Source: Sporolactobacillus sp. THM7-4
GTDB taxonomy: Bacteria; Bacillota; Bacilli; Bacillales; Sporolactobacillaceae
Direction: 5' to 3'
NCBI RefSeq assembly: GCF_004153165.1
Contig: NZ_SEMD01000006.1
Coordinates: 1-64,000, forward strand
Length of the DNA stretch: 64,000 nucleotides
Shown: positions 54,510 through 64,000 of the stretch, one piece after another
Position numbering within the stretch: the stretch's first letter is position 1
How the letters are laid out: each line of letters starts with the position of its first letter
The notes under the pieces: model-generated
Databases searched by the model: none
What the model saw: the letters and a program-made list of their open reading frames with translations, nothing else
What the model was told of the DNA's origin: nothing
Position numbers and translations under genes: made by a program

Positions 54510-55454
54510 TTGATTGATGAAATTCTGACGCAGATTCAACATTATGAGACAATTATCATTCACCGGCATGTCCGACCGGATCCTGATGCGATTGGGTCAC
54601 AGGGAGGACTGGCGTATTTAATTAAAGATAATTTTCCTGAAAAGAAAGTATACACGGTCGGCGAGGAAGTAGATGACCTGAGATTTCTTCATCCGATGGA
54701 TGAGATTGATGACTCGGTGTATCAGAATGCGCTTGTTATTGTTTGTGATACTGCCAACCGTGAACGGATATCAGATGAACGGTTTGAAAAAGGGAGCCAT
54801 ATCATTAAAATCGACCATCATCCTGTAGTGGATTCCTACGGCGATCCTGAATGGGTGGATATACAGGCAAGCTCAACAAGCGAAATGATTACATCCATTT
54901 ATCGCCGTCACCCTGAACTGAGAATGTCAGAATCAGCCGCACGCCTGCTATTTGCCGGAATCGTCGGCGATACGGGACGGTTTCAGTTCAGTAATGTCAC
55001 CTCGGAAACCTTTCAGGCGGCGTCTGAGTTAGTGAAACTGCCTTTTGACCGGCAGGCATTCTTTAACGAGTTATATAAGCGGAATCTGGCAATGGCCCGC
55101 CTGAACGGATATGTTCTACAAAATTTTACGCTCACTGAAGAAGGCGTTGGTTATATAAAACTGACTCTTGATCTGATTCATTCTTATCATCTTGAGTCTT
55201 CTGATGCCTCGCTCCTCGTCAACTCTTTTTCAAATGTTGAAAATCTGAAGGCCTGGGTTCTCTTCTCTGAAGAAGCCTCTGAAGAAGAAAAGCTGATTCG
55301 GGCACGCATCCGATCGAAAGGACCGGTTATCAATGATCTGGCCGCCAGTTATCATGGCGGCGGGCATCCCCTTGCATCAGGGGCAACGGTTTACAGCTGG
55401 GAAGAAGCCGACCGGCTGATTTCAGATTTAAAGGAATTGTGCAGGCACAGCTAG
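54510..55454 (+). CDS. nrnA: NrnA oligoribonuclease / pAp phosphatase (DHH family)
   Basis: A 314-residue DHH-DHHA1 protein that degrades nanoRNAs and dephosphorylates 3'-phosphoadenosine-5'-phosphate. Motifs: HRHVRPDPDAIGSQ (about 18-31), VCDTANRERI, KIDHHPV, and GGGHPLASGA. TTG at 54510 gives 314 residues (313 in B. subtilis) and has GGAGGGG seven bases upstream; the longer frame begins within the ytoI end and has no site. Confidence 0.93.
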   Translation: MIDEILTQIQHYETIIIHRHVRPDPDAIGSQGGLAYLIKDNFPEKKVYTVGEEVDDLRFLHPMDEIDDSVYQNALVIVCDTANRERISDERFEKGSHIIKIDHHPVVDSYGDPEWVDIQASSTSEMITSIYRRHPELRMSESAARLLFAGIVGDTGRFQFSNVTSETFQAASELVKLPFDRQAFFNELYKRNLAMARLNGYVLQNFTLTEEGVGYIKLTLDLIHSYHLESSDASLLVNSFSNVENLKAWVLFSEEASEEEKLIRARIRSKGPVINDLAASYHGGGHPLASGATVYSWEEADRLISDLKELCRHS

Positions 55455-55479
55455 GTGTTTGCCATTTCAGTCACTTTTC

Positions 55480-55986
55480 TCATCGCGTGTTGTCCTTTCT
55501 GCTTGAAACCTGGAGCTGGAGGGTTACTGTGGAAAATATAACCATACTTTTGACTTTAAAATGATAAGTTATGTCTGAGACAATTAAAGGTTTGCGTTCA
55601 ATGGCCTTTTCAATCAGTTCTCTATTATCTGCGACAGACTCGATACTGTGATTAACGATGGAATGCAGTTCATCGGCAACCGCGTTTTCGAGTTCCGCCT
55701 TTGTCGCTTCATCCATGTGATGATCTGAGATATAGATTTCAATCTCCTGAACCGTCAGCTTTTTTTCAAGATCCTCATTTTTTCGCTCCTCGGATTCAAT
55801 CAGAATTTTTTTCTGCTCTTTCAGAATTTCAATCTCAGCTTTTTGCTCTCTTATTTTATTGATCTGTTTTTCCTGAGCCGTACCATAAAGGAAGAGAAAA
55901 ATAGAAAAACCGATCAGCAGGCCAATCACGCAGCCGGCAAGAAATCGTTGCCAGTCAGGCATTTTGTAGTATGGAGGAATACGCAT
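55480..55986 (-). CDS. ytrI: Sporulation membrane protein YtrI
   Basis: A 168-residue protein: short cytoplasmic PYYKMPDWQRF, one membrane segment (about 15-37), a coiled coil (about 40-80) and a small extracytoplasmic domain. In B. subtilis ytrHI is sigma-E controlled and mutants form defective spores. The start overlaps the ytrH stop by one base (TGATG). No terminator towards nrnA was recognised. Confidence 0.88.
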   Translation of the reverse strand: MRIPPYYKMPDWQRFLAGCVIGLLIGFSIFLFLYGTAQEKQINKIREQKAEIEILKEQKKILIESEERKNEDLEKKLTVQEIEIYISDHHMDEATKAELENAVADELHSIVNHSIESVADNRELIEKAIERKPLIVSDITYHFKVKSMVIFSTVTLQLQVSSRKDNTR

Positions 55987-56309
55987 CAGCCAGACCTCGT
56001 CAGCCAGTGAACAATCATCCCGGCCGAGTGTGCCCCGATCATTGCGCAGGCGATGAGCAGGAGATGTTTTAACACTTCCATTGGGCTGCCGTCCAGAAAT
56101 CCGCGCTCCAGATTCTCAATGGTGTCAAAAGTACCGCCAATGGCTGTGACGACGGCCCAGATTTTCATTGTAGAAGCCAGCCGGTTCATTTCTGAGAATG
56201 GCGGCTGGCTGACAAGAAAAGCACCAATGCCGCCAATGACACAGCCGCCGATGATGACACCGAATGCGATACAGTAATTCATGATTGCTGTCGCAAAAAA
56301 TGTTCGCAT
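55986..56309 (-). CDS. ytrH: Sporulation membrane protein YtrH
   Basis: A 107-residue protein with about three hydrophobic segments and conserved AFGVIIGGCVIGGIGAFL at the N-terminus and GAHSAGMIVHWL at the end. Function unknown; needed for full sporulation in B. subtilis. AAAGGAGG lies nine bases before the ATG. A sigma-E-like promoter lies 60-90 nt upstream. Confidence 0.88.
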   Translation of the reverse strand: MRTFFATAIMNYCIAFGVIIGGCVIGGIGAFLVSQPPFSEMNRLASTMKIWAVVTAIGGTFDTIENLERGFLDGSPMEVLKHLLLIACAMIGAHSAGMIVHWLTRSG

Positions 56310-56369
56310 ATCCGTTTTCCTCCTTTCGGCTATCCCGGAGTCGTCTCATTTTTTCACTTTTCATAGTAC

Positions 56370-56398
56370 AAGTTATGGATTTGAGCCAGGCGATATGC
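56370..56398 (-). promoter_or_regulatory. Sigma-E-like promoter of ytrHI
   Basis: Minus strand GCATATC (56398-56392), 14-nt spacer, CATAACTT (56377-56370). The -35 is one mismatch from KMATATT; the -10 partly fits CATACAMT. Confidence 0.5.
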
Positions 56399-56509
56399 CA
56401 ACTTTGCTTTGCACAGGCTGCATTTCTGCAGAATGGGTCAATCGGTGACTTTTTGTACAAGCTTTACTATAATGAGTGAAGGGATTTTGATCAGAAGGGG
56501 ACCGATAAT

Positions 56510-59500
56510 ATGCCGTTTACACACCTTCATGTACATAGTGAGTACAGTCTGCTGGACAGTACGTGCAGAATTGATCAACTCGCCGAGCGGGCAAAAAGTG
56601 AAGGACAGAAAGCGCTCGCTTTGACAGACAGCAATGTAATGTACGGCGTTGTGCCGTTTTATCATGCCTGTAAAAAGCAGGGCATCCACCCGGTTATTGG
56701 TATGGAACTATCGGTGGCTGATTTTCGTATAAATACGAGTCGGCAACTTGAGCAAGGTACCCTGATCCTTCTTGCGGAAAACGGACAAGGCTATTCACAG
56801 CTTGTAAAACTGGCCTCACTTGTTCAATACAGGAAAGACAGGCAAATCGGCGTCCGGGAATTGGAAAAGTACTCGGATGGTCTGATTGCATTATCCGGCG
56901 GTCCGGAAGGCTTACTCACCCGTATGCTTGAAGCAGGAGAAGTTCAGAAAGCCGCGCGTTTAGCCGGCTGGTTCGAAAAGATCTTTCCGGGAAGGTTTTA
57001 TCTTGAGTGTCAGCGCCACGGCAATATCTATGAGAAAAGAGCGGAAGAGACGCTATTGTCCATTAGCCGGTCTCTGTCTATTCCGATTGTGGCGACCAAT
57101 GATGTCCATTATCTGGATAAAGCGGATTCGGAAGCTTATGCCTGCCTGTCATGCATTCGGACAGGGGCTAAGCTGACAGACAGCCGGCCCGCGTACCCCG
57201 ACCATGAATTTAAATCGGAACGGGAGATGAGCAACCTGTTTTCAGATCTTCCCGGGGCGGTCGACAGAACCGAAGAGATCGCTTTCCGCTGCCGTTTTGA
57301 TTTTCATTTTGACAAGATGCGGCTGCCTGCCTTTCCCGTTTCTCCTGGCCTGACGTCAGAACAGCTTCTGCGCGAAAAATGTGAACAGGGATTAAGGGAA
57401 AGATACGATTCCGCCGGTGAAGAGACTCATCGTCGTCTGGAAAAGGAATTGGCCATTATTAATCAGATGGGATTCAATGATTACTTTTTAATCGTCGGCG
57501 ATCTCGTCGAACACGCGAGAAAATCAGGTTTCACTCCCGGTCCGGGCCGGGGATCCGCGGCGGGCTCCCTGGTTGCGTATTTGCTTAAAATTACGGATGT
57601 GGATCCGATTAAGTATCATCTCTTATTTGAGCGGTTCCTGAATCCTGAACGGGTGACGATGCCTGACATCGATATGGACTTTCCGGATACCGATCGTGAT
57701 AAGATGATTCTCTATGCTTGTGAGAAATATGGTAAGGCGCATGTGGCTCAAATCATCACGTTTGGGACACTGGCGGCAAAAGCAGCGATCCGTGATGTCG
57801 GGAGGACTCTTGACGGCGACCCGCGCCTTGCTGACCGTATGGCCCGGCTGATTCCGTCCGCGCCTAAAATGACACTTGAGAAAGCTTACCATGAGTCGGC
57901 AAAGCTGCGCCAGATGATTCGCGATTCCAGGGAAGCCGGGAATCTGTTCCGTCTTGCTGGTCAGGTTGAAGGATTAGCACGACACTCATCCATTCACGCG
58001 GCCGGTGTTGTACTCAGCGACCGACCTCTGTCTGAGACCGTCCCTGTACAGGAGGGCCATGATGGTATTCCGGTAACACAGTTTCCAATGGAAGATCTTG
58101 AGGCACTTGGCCTTTTGAAGATCGATTTTCTTGGTTTGCGCAATCTGACTTTTATGAGGGAAGTCCTCCGGCGAGCCTCAGACTATTCAGAAAGACCGCT
58201 GCAAGCTGAAGACATTCCCCCTGATGACCCGGAGACTTTTGAAATGCTGAGCAAAGGGGAGACGACAGGTGTTTTCCAGCTTGAGTCGGAAGGGATGCGC
58301 CAGGTACTGCGCAAACTGAGGCCGACCGGGTTTGAGGATATCGTGGCGGTTATCGCTCTTTACCGCCCGGGCCCCGTCCAATTTATTGACCGGTATGTAA
58401 AAAGGAAACATGGGGAAGAGGAGGTTCATTTTCCACACCCGGATCTGAAACCGATACTTGCCCCTACATACGGGGTTCTTGTGTATCAGGAGCAAATTAT
58501 GCAGATCGCTGTTAAAATGGCCGGATACTCGCTTGGGCAGGCTGATATTCTGAGGCGTGCAGTCGCAAAGAAGAAACGTGATCTGCTGGAAGCTCAGCAG
58601 AAAGGTTTTATTACCGGATGCGTAAAAAATCATTATTCCCGGGATACGGCCGAACGGATTTTTGATCTGATTGTTCGTTTCGCTAACTATGGGTTTAATC
58701 GGTCTCATGCGGTAGCTTACAGCATAATATCCTACCGGCTTGCTTATTTGAAAACACATTATCCCCAGTCATTCATGGCCGCCCACTTGTCCAGCGTCGC
58801 AGGCAGTCAGGAGAAATTGACCGCTGCAGCCGAAGAAATGCGCCGGTCCGGTATTCCGCTTTACCCGCCCTCAATCAACCTGAGTCAGAAAACGTTCGAA
58901 CCCTCGGACAAGGGTATTCGCTTTGGTCTTTCTGCAGTAAAAAATCTGGGGGGCGGCGCGATTGACGAAATAATAATGGAAAGAAATAAAAAGGGACCCT
59001 ATCGTGATCTGTATGATTTCTGCAGACGGATATCTCTGAGAAAGGTGAACCGGCGAGCAATCGAGTCAATGATTTTTGCCGGAGCCATGGACGAATTTCA
59101 AACGGACCGTGCCGTCATGCTCGCAACACTGGACCGGGCCTTGCAATCGGGTGCAGAAGAACAGGAGGTGTCTGGTGGGCAGACGGCTTTGGATATACCT
59201 GAATACAGGGAAGGAATCTACACAGAAGTCCCTCCGCTGACGCTTTCTGAAAAACTGCACTATGAGAAAGAAGTCCTGGGTCTTTATCTGTCCGCTCACC
59301 CACTCGAACGGTTTCGTGACCGGTTTCCTTCATCTATCTTGCCCATTGAACAGGCGGGGGGACTCGCTAAGGGCAGTCCCGCTTCTTTTGCGGTCATGGT
59401 GGAACAGTTAAAACGCATCCGGACCAAATCCGGCCGGCCGATGGCTTTTTTTTCCGCCGGTGATGAAACCGGAAAAATGGATGCCGTCTGTTTTCCGCCT

Positions 59501-59902
59501 TTCTATGAACAGTACCAGTCTGTTTTGGAAAATGATCGTATGGTGGTCATCGAAGCGCTTTTGTCCCCTGGCAAGCAACAAGGAAAACAGCAATTAAACG
59601 TTCGCAGGGCTGAGGATCTGAAAGACTTTCTATCCAGAAAGCCCAGGATCCTTTTTATGAAAATTGACAGAACACATTATCACCCGAAAATCCTTGCGAA
59701 CCTGAAAAAAACAATGGAACAGTTTCCCGGGAATCATCGGGTCGTTCTCCATTATGAAGCAAATGACCGGACGCTCGCTCTGGGACCGAAGTATTCGGTT
59801 TCGCTTGACGAGGGGTTTGTCAGGATGATGCGGCGGCTTCTTGGAGAGAAAAATGTTATGATAAAGGACAGCAGGATTTTATCAAAAAACAAGAATAGCT
59901 GA
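56510..59902 (+). CDS. dnaE: DNA polymerase III alpha subunit DnaE
   Basis: A 1130-residue DnaE-type polymerase. PHP domain at the N-terminus (FTHLHVHSEYSLLDS), catalytic Asp pair in PDIDMDFPD (about 384-392) with a third Asp further on, GPGRGSAAGSLVAYLL in the palm/fingers, tandem HhH motifs (ANYGFNRSHAVAYS), and an OB domain after about 975. In low-GC Gram-positives DnaE works beside PolC, extending RNA primers. Transcribed away from ytrHI. AAGGGG precedes the ATG. Confidence 0.96.
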   Translation: MPFTHLHVHSEYSLLDSTCRIDQLAERAKSEGQKALALTDSNVMYGVVPFYHACKKQGIHPVIGMELSVADFRINTSRQLEQGTLILLAENGQGYSQLVKLASLVQYRKDRQIGVRELEKYSDGLIALSGGPEGLLTRMLEAGEVQKAARLAGWFEKIFPGRFYLECQRHGNIYEKRAEETLLSISRSLSIPIVATNDVHYLDKADSEAYACLSCIRTGAKLTDSRPAYPDHEFKSEREMSNLFSDLPGAVDRTEEIAFRCRFDFHFDKMRLPAFPVSPGLTSEQLLREKCEQGLRERYDSAGEETHRRLEKELAIINQMGFNDYFLIVGDLVEHARKSGFTPGPGRGSAAGSLVAYLLKITDVDPIKYHLLFERFLNPERVTMPDIDMDFPDTDRDKMILYACEKYGKAHVAQIITFGTLAAKAAIRDVGRTLDGDPRLADRMARLIPSAPKMTLEKAYHESAKLRQMIRDSREAGNLFRLAGQVEGLARHSSIHAAGVVLSDRPLSETVPVQEGHDGIPVTQFPMEDLEALGLLKIDFLGLRNLTFMREVLRRASDYSERPLQAEDIPPDDPETFEMLSKGETTGVFQLESEGMRQVLRKLRPTGFEDIVAVIALYRPGPVQFIDRYVKRKHGEEEVHFPHPDLKPILAPTYGVLVYQEQIMQIAVKMAGYSLGQADILRRAVAKKKRDLLEAQQKGFITGCVKNHYSRDTAERIFDLIVRFANYGFNRSHAVAYSIISYRLAYLKTHYPQSFMAAHLSSVAGSQEKLTAAAEEMRRSGIPLYPPSINLSQKTFEPSDKGIRFGLSAVKNLGGGAIDEIIMERNKKGPYRDLYDFCRRISLRKVNRRAIESMIFAGAMDEFQTDRAVMLATLDRALQSGAEEQEVSGGQTALDIPEYREGIYTEVPPLTLSEKLHYEKEVLGLYLSAHPLERFRDRFPSSILPIEQAGGLAKGSPASFAVMVEQLKRIRTKSGRPMAFFSAGDETGKMDAVCFPPFYEQYQSVLENDRMVVIEALLSPGKQQGKQQLNVRRAEDLKDFLSRKPRILFMKIDRTHYHPKILANLKKTMEQFPGNHRVVLHYEANDRTLALGPKYSVSLDEGFVRMMRRLLGEKNVMIKDSRILSKNKNS

Positions 59903-60007
59903 CTAATAAATGTCAATCAACTTTTCAGTGAACAATTAATGAAGAAAAAATGAAATATTGGCAGACTGACTCAATTGAGGTTTGGCCAAAGTTAGAGGGT
60001 GATATAC

Positions 60008-60880
60008 TTGTTAAAGGACTTTTTTGTTAAAAAGAAAAAGTATGCAACGGTCCCATCCGCGAAAACGAGGCAAGAAGTTCCCGAAGGCATCGTGATGAAG
60101 TGTCCGAAATGCAAGAAGATCATGTACGTCAAGGAACTCAAAAAGCATTTGTTCGTCTGCCAGTCATGTGGTTATCATTATCCGGTAAATGCTTATGATC
60201 GGGCCGAGATGCTATTCGATGAAGGATCGTTTACGGAGTTCGATAAGGAGATGGTTTCGGTCAATCCGCTTCATTTTCCAAATTACATGAACAAGCTGGA
60301 AAAGGACAAACAGAAAACCAGGCTGAATGAAGCGGTTTTGACAGGACAAGGCAAAATTGAGGGATACGACGCAGCGGTCGCGATTATGGACAAAGGATTC
60401 CGGATGGGGAGCATGGGCTCTGTTGTCGGTGAAAAGATAACGCGGATGATTGAGTTCGCGGCGGAGCATCAATTACCTGTAATTATTTTTTCAGCGTCAG
60501 GAGGCGCCCGGATGCAGGAAGGTGTTTTGAGCCTGATGCAGATGGCAAAAACGAGCCAGGCCCTGAAAACGTTCAGTGAATCCGGAGGGCTCTTTATTTC
60601 AGTGATGACCCATCCGACGACAGGCGGTGTTTCCGCAAGTTTTGCCTCTCTCGGCGACTACAATTTCGCCGAGCCCGGTGCGCTCATTGGTTTTGCAGGA
60701 AGGCGAATCATTGAGCAGACGATCGGTGAAGAATTGCCGGACGACTTTCAGACGGCCGAATTTCTCCTGAAACACGGTCAGCTGGATCAGGTTGTTGAAC
60801 GCAGTGAATTGAGAAAGGTCCTGAGGAACGTTCTGTCACTTCACACCAAAGGAGGTCATGGCGGATGGGATCAGGATTAG
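60008..60880 (+). CDS. accD: Acetyl-CoA carboxylase carboxyltransferase beta subunit
   Basis: A 290-residue CT-beta. The zinc ribbon is C32-x2-C35-x15-C51-x2-C54; the crotonase-like domain follows with [18 protein letters not shown] and [17 protein letters not shown] at 60008, with GAGGGTGA upstream, gives the same length as the B. subtilis protein; a GTG at 59999 overlaps the site. accA overlaps by 16 nt, so the two subunits are made together. Confidence 0.95.
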   Translation: MLKDFFVKKKKYATVPSAKTRQEVPEGIVMKCPKCKKIMYVKELKKHLFVCQSCGYHYPVNAYDRAEMLFDEGSFTEFDKEMVSVNPLHFPNYMNKLEKDKQKTRLNEAVLTGQGKIEGYDAAVAIMDKGFRMGSMGSVVGEKITRMIEFAAEHQLPVIIFSASGGARMQEGVLSLMQMAKTSQALKTFSESGGLFISVMTHPTTGGVSASFASLGDYNFAEPGALIGFAGRRIIEQTIGEELPDDFQTAEFLLKHGQLDQVVERSELRKVLRNVLSLHTKGGHGGWDQD

Positions 60881-61842
60881 AGTTTGAGAAGCCTGTCAAT
60901 GAATTGAAAGACAAGATAGATGAACTGAAACAATTCATGGATGAAAAAGGCATTGATTTATCGGGTGAACTCAAACGCTTACAGGATCGATTGGCCGAAT
61001 TGGAGAAAGAAACGTACAGCAACATGAATCCCTGGGAACGCGTTCAGATCGCAAGAGAATTAAAAAGACCTACGACTTTGGACTATATCCCTCTTCTTTT
61101 TACCGATTTTGTCGAGTGTCATGGCGATCGGCTTTATGGTGACGACCCGGCAATTGTCGGAGGAATCGCCAGGTTCCATAGCCATCCGGTAACCGTTATC
61201 GGCGAGCAGCGGGGACGCGATACGAAGGAAAACATTCAAAGAAATTTTGGAATGCCGCATCCGGAAGGTTATCGCAAGGCGTTGCGGCTGATGAAGCAGG
61301 CAGAGAAGTTTAACCGTCCGATCATTACGTTCATCGATACGAAAGGTGCTTTCCCCGGAAAAGCGGCAGAAGAACGCGGCCAGAGCGAGGCGATTGCAAG
61401 GAATCTCTTTGAAATGTCCGGGTTTAAGGTTCCAATTGTCTGTGTCGTCATTGGCGAAGGAGCAAGCGGAGGAGCTTTGGCTATCGGCGTGGGCAATCAG
61501 ATTTTAATGCTTGAGAACTCATGGTATTCTGTGATTTCCCCGGAAGGAGCGGCTGCCCTTTTATGGAAAGATGCCGGACAGGCAGAAAAAGCGGCAGAAA
61601 CGATGAAAATAACAGGCCCTGATTTGAAAAAGCTGGGTATTGTTGATAAACTGATTCCGGAGGTTTTGGGCGGTGCCCACCACGATCCGAAGGGACAGGC
61701 TCAATTAATTGATCAAGCTTTGATCGAATCACTGTCGGAACTGGCAAAACTGACCGGCGATCAGATTCGTGAACAAAGATCAGCCAAGTATCGTGGAATA
61801 GGTGAATATGAACGCTCAGGCAGCACGGCGGGTAATGAATAA
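60865..61842 (+). CDS. accA: Acetyl-CoA carboxylase carboxyltransferase alpha subunit
   Basis: A 325-residue CT-alpha. A helical N-terminus (1-50) is followed by [19 protein letters not shown] and the carboxylase core [28 protein letters not shown] and [15 protein letters not shown]. With AccD it forms the alpha2beta2 enzyme making malonyl-CoA. GGAGG nine bases before the ATG lies inside accD. Confidence 0.96.
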   Translation: MGSGLEFEKPVNELKDKIDELKQFMDEKGIDLSGELKRLQDRLAELEKETYSNMNPWERVQIARELKRPTTLDYIPLLFTDFVECHGDRLYGDDPAIVGGIARFHSHPVTVIGEQRGRDTKENIQRNFGMPHPEGYRKALRLMKQAEKFNRPIITFIDTKGAFPGKAAEERGQSEAIARNLFEMSGFKVPIVCVVIGEGASGGALAIGVGNQILMLENSWYSVISPEGAAALLWKDAGQAEKAAETMKITGPDLKKLGIVDKLIPEVLGGAHHDPKGQAQLIDQALIESLSELAKLTGDQIREQRSAKYRGIGEYERSGSTAGNE

Positions 61843-61889
61843 CTGATACTCATGAGATCGGTATTATTTGGAACAATAAGAAGGGGTGA

Positions 61890-62855
<966 letters not shown>

Positions 62856-62872
62856 AAGTTGGGGGTATTATG

Positions 62873-64000
62873 ATGAGAAAAACAAAGATTGTATGTACAC
62901 TTGGACCGTCAAGCGATACGGTAGAACGTCTCGTTCAACTAATTAATGCTGGAATGAACGTAGCGCGTTTCAACTTCTCTCACGGGGATCACGAAGAGCA
63001 TCATCAGAAAGTGGTTAACCTGAAAGAAGCAGTCAGGAGAACGGGGAAAACGGTCGGCATTCTTCTCGATACAAAAGGACCGGAAATCCGTACTCATGAC
63101 ATGGCTACCCCTGAAGTATTGCTTGAAGAGGGAAAAAATGTTGATATCTCGACTAAGGAAGTTGCCGGAACGGCGGAAGAGTTCTCTATTACTTATGCGG
63201 AACTGATTAATGATGTTTCTGTCGGTTCAAAAATTCTGATTGATGACGGTTTGATTGAACTCGAAGTGACCGGCATAGATAAAGAAAAAGGCCTGATTCA
63301 CAACAAAATTTTGAATACAGGCGTACTTAAGAGCAAAAAAGGAATTATTGTACCTAATGTCAGCATCAACCTGCCTGGCATGACTGAAAAAGACGCTGAT
63401 GATATTGTTTTCGGAATTGGCGAAGGTATTGATTTTATCGCGGCTTCCTTTGTCCGCCACGCATCGGACGTTCTGGATATCCGTAAATTGTGTGAAGAAC
63501 ACGGCGCACATGATATTCATATCTTCCCTAAAATTGAAAGCCAGGAAGCGGTCGACAACATTGAAGAAATTCTTCGTGTCTCCGACGGACTCATGATTGC
63601 CCGTGGTGACCTTGGTGTGGAAATTCCTCCGGAAGATGTTCCTCTCGTTCAAAAACGGTTGATTAAAATGTGCAACAGAGCAGGCAAAACGGTTATCACA
63701 GCAACGCAGATGCTTGACTCAATGATCAGAAATCCACGCTGTACACGTGCCGAAGCAAGCGATGTAGCCAACGCGATTATCGACGGTACAGACGCCATCA
63801 TGCTGTCCGGTGAAACGGCATCCGGGAAATGGCCGGTTGAAGCGGTTACGACAATGAATAATATTGCTACCAAAACGGAAACGGCTCTTGATTATCCGGC
63901 TATTCTCAACCGGCTGAGCAAATCCAGTGATACGACCATCACGGACGCTATCGGACAGGCTGTTGCCCATACTGCACTCAGCCTGAACGTTGGTGCGATC
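62873..64000 (+). CDS. pyk: Pyruvate kinase, 5' part (runs off window)
   Basis: The first 376 codons of pyruvate kinase; the frame is open to the window end, so the C-terminal allosteric domain is not seen. Motifs: [72 protein letters not shown] and TATQMLDSM. Start at the second of two adjacent ATG codons, seven bases after GGGGG; the ATG at 62870 is the alternative. Co-transcribed with pfkA. Confidence 0.95.
   Translation, partial: MRKTKIVCTLGPSSDTVERLVQLINAGMNVARFNFSHGDHEEHHQKVVNLKEAVRRTGKTVGILLDTKGPEIRTHDMATPEVLLEEGKNVDISTKEVAGTAEEFSITYAELINDVSVGSKILIDDGLIELEVTGIDKEKGLIHNKILNTGVLKSKKGIIVPNVSINLPGMTEKDADDIVFGIGEGIDFIAASFVRHASDVLDIRKLCEEHGAHDIHIFPKIESQEAVDNIEEILRVSDGLMIARGDLGVEIPPEDVPLVQKRLIKMCNRAGKTVITATQMLDSMIRNPRCTRAEASDVANAIIDGTDAIMLSGETASGKWPVEAVTTMNNIATKTETALDYPAILNRLSKSSDTTITDAIGQAVAHTALSLNVGAI

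Overview
The window is chromosomal DNA of a low-to-mid GC, endospore-forming member of the Bacillales. The evidence is a small acid-soluble spore protein with a sigma-G-like promoter, the sporulation genes ytrH, ytrI and ytfJ, the Bacillales division and segregation genes ezrA, refZ and sftA, the regulator CcpA, and S-box and T-box leaders. Most of the gene order follows the ytk-to-accDA-pfkA-pyk part of the Bacillus subtilis map, but several segments known from B. subtilis are missing and a complete his operon sits inside the block. My best guess is the Sporolactobacillaceae or a close relative; this is inference from gene content, not a database result. I recognised no tRNA, rRNA, CRISPR array or prophage.

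Layout. 1-122: right end of an IS3-family element cut by the window edge. 0.4-6.2 kb: a small Fbp-like protein, the Nudix hydrolase YtkD, pckA facing away from metK (SAM riboswitch) with a CcpN-like operator on pckA, then the terpene synthase ytpB. 6.3-11.5 kb: a leucine T-box and leuS, a rhodanese, and a MurJ/YtgP-type flippase. 11.5-14.2 kb, minus strand: a collagen-like repeat protein, a DUF6884 protein, a mini DeoR regulator (ytzE) with palindromes upstream, and a cysteine-synthase paralogue. 14.3-25.1 kb: ytlP, ytlQ, ytmP, trmB, ytzB, a DUF84 NTP phosphatase, ytpQ, ytpR, sftA and murC. 25.1-25.5 kb: a 120-bp tandem repeat that begins inside the 3' end of murC. 25.7-27.9 kb: ytxG, ytxH, ccpA. 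28-34 kb: a class A PBP, rpsD with a small overlapping upstream ORF, ytsP, refZ, and a TSUP permease. 34-38.7 kb: ezrA, nifZ-thiI, and an alpha/beta SASP. 38.8-45.5 kb: hisZGDBHAFI(E). 45.7-51 kb: ytfI-ytfJ, tpx-ytxK-ackA, and a GT8 glycosyltransferase. 51.1-56.4 kb: an M24 peptidase, ytkL, ytoI, nrnA, and ytrHI. 56.5-64 kb: dnaE, accD-accA, pfkA and the start of pyk.

How the genes work together. There is a central-carbon theme: pckA (gluconeogenesis, probably repressed by CcpN), pfkA and pyk (glycolysis), ackA (overflow acetate), accDA (malonyl-CoA) and ccpA (global carbon control). A cell-envelope and division theme covers murC, the flippase, the PBP, ezrA, refZ and sftA. RNA-level control is dense: an S-box, a T-box, a long murC leader and the rpsD leader. 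Many genes begin with TTG or GTG, so several starts given here are placed by ribosome-binding site and family length rather than by the longest open frame.

The window is mainly conserved housekeeping DNA. The unusual material lies in intergenic repeats (20.0 kb, 25.1-25.5 kb), the collagen-like gene, the ytzE palindromes and the leader ORF before rpsD.
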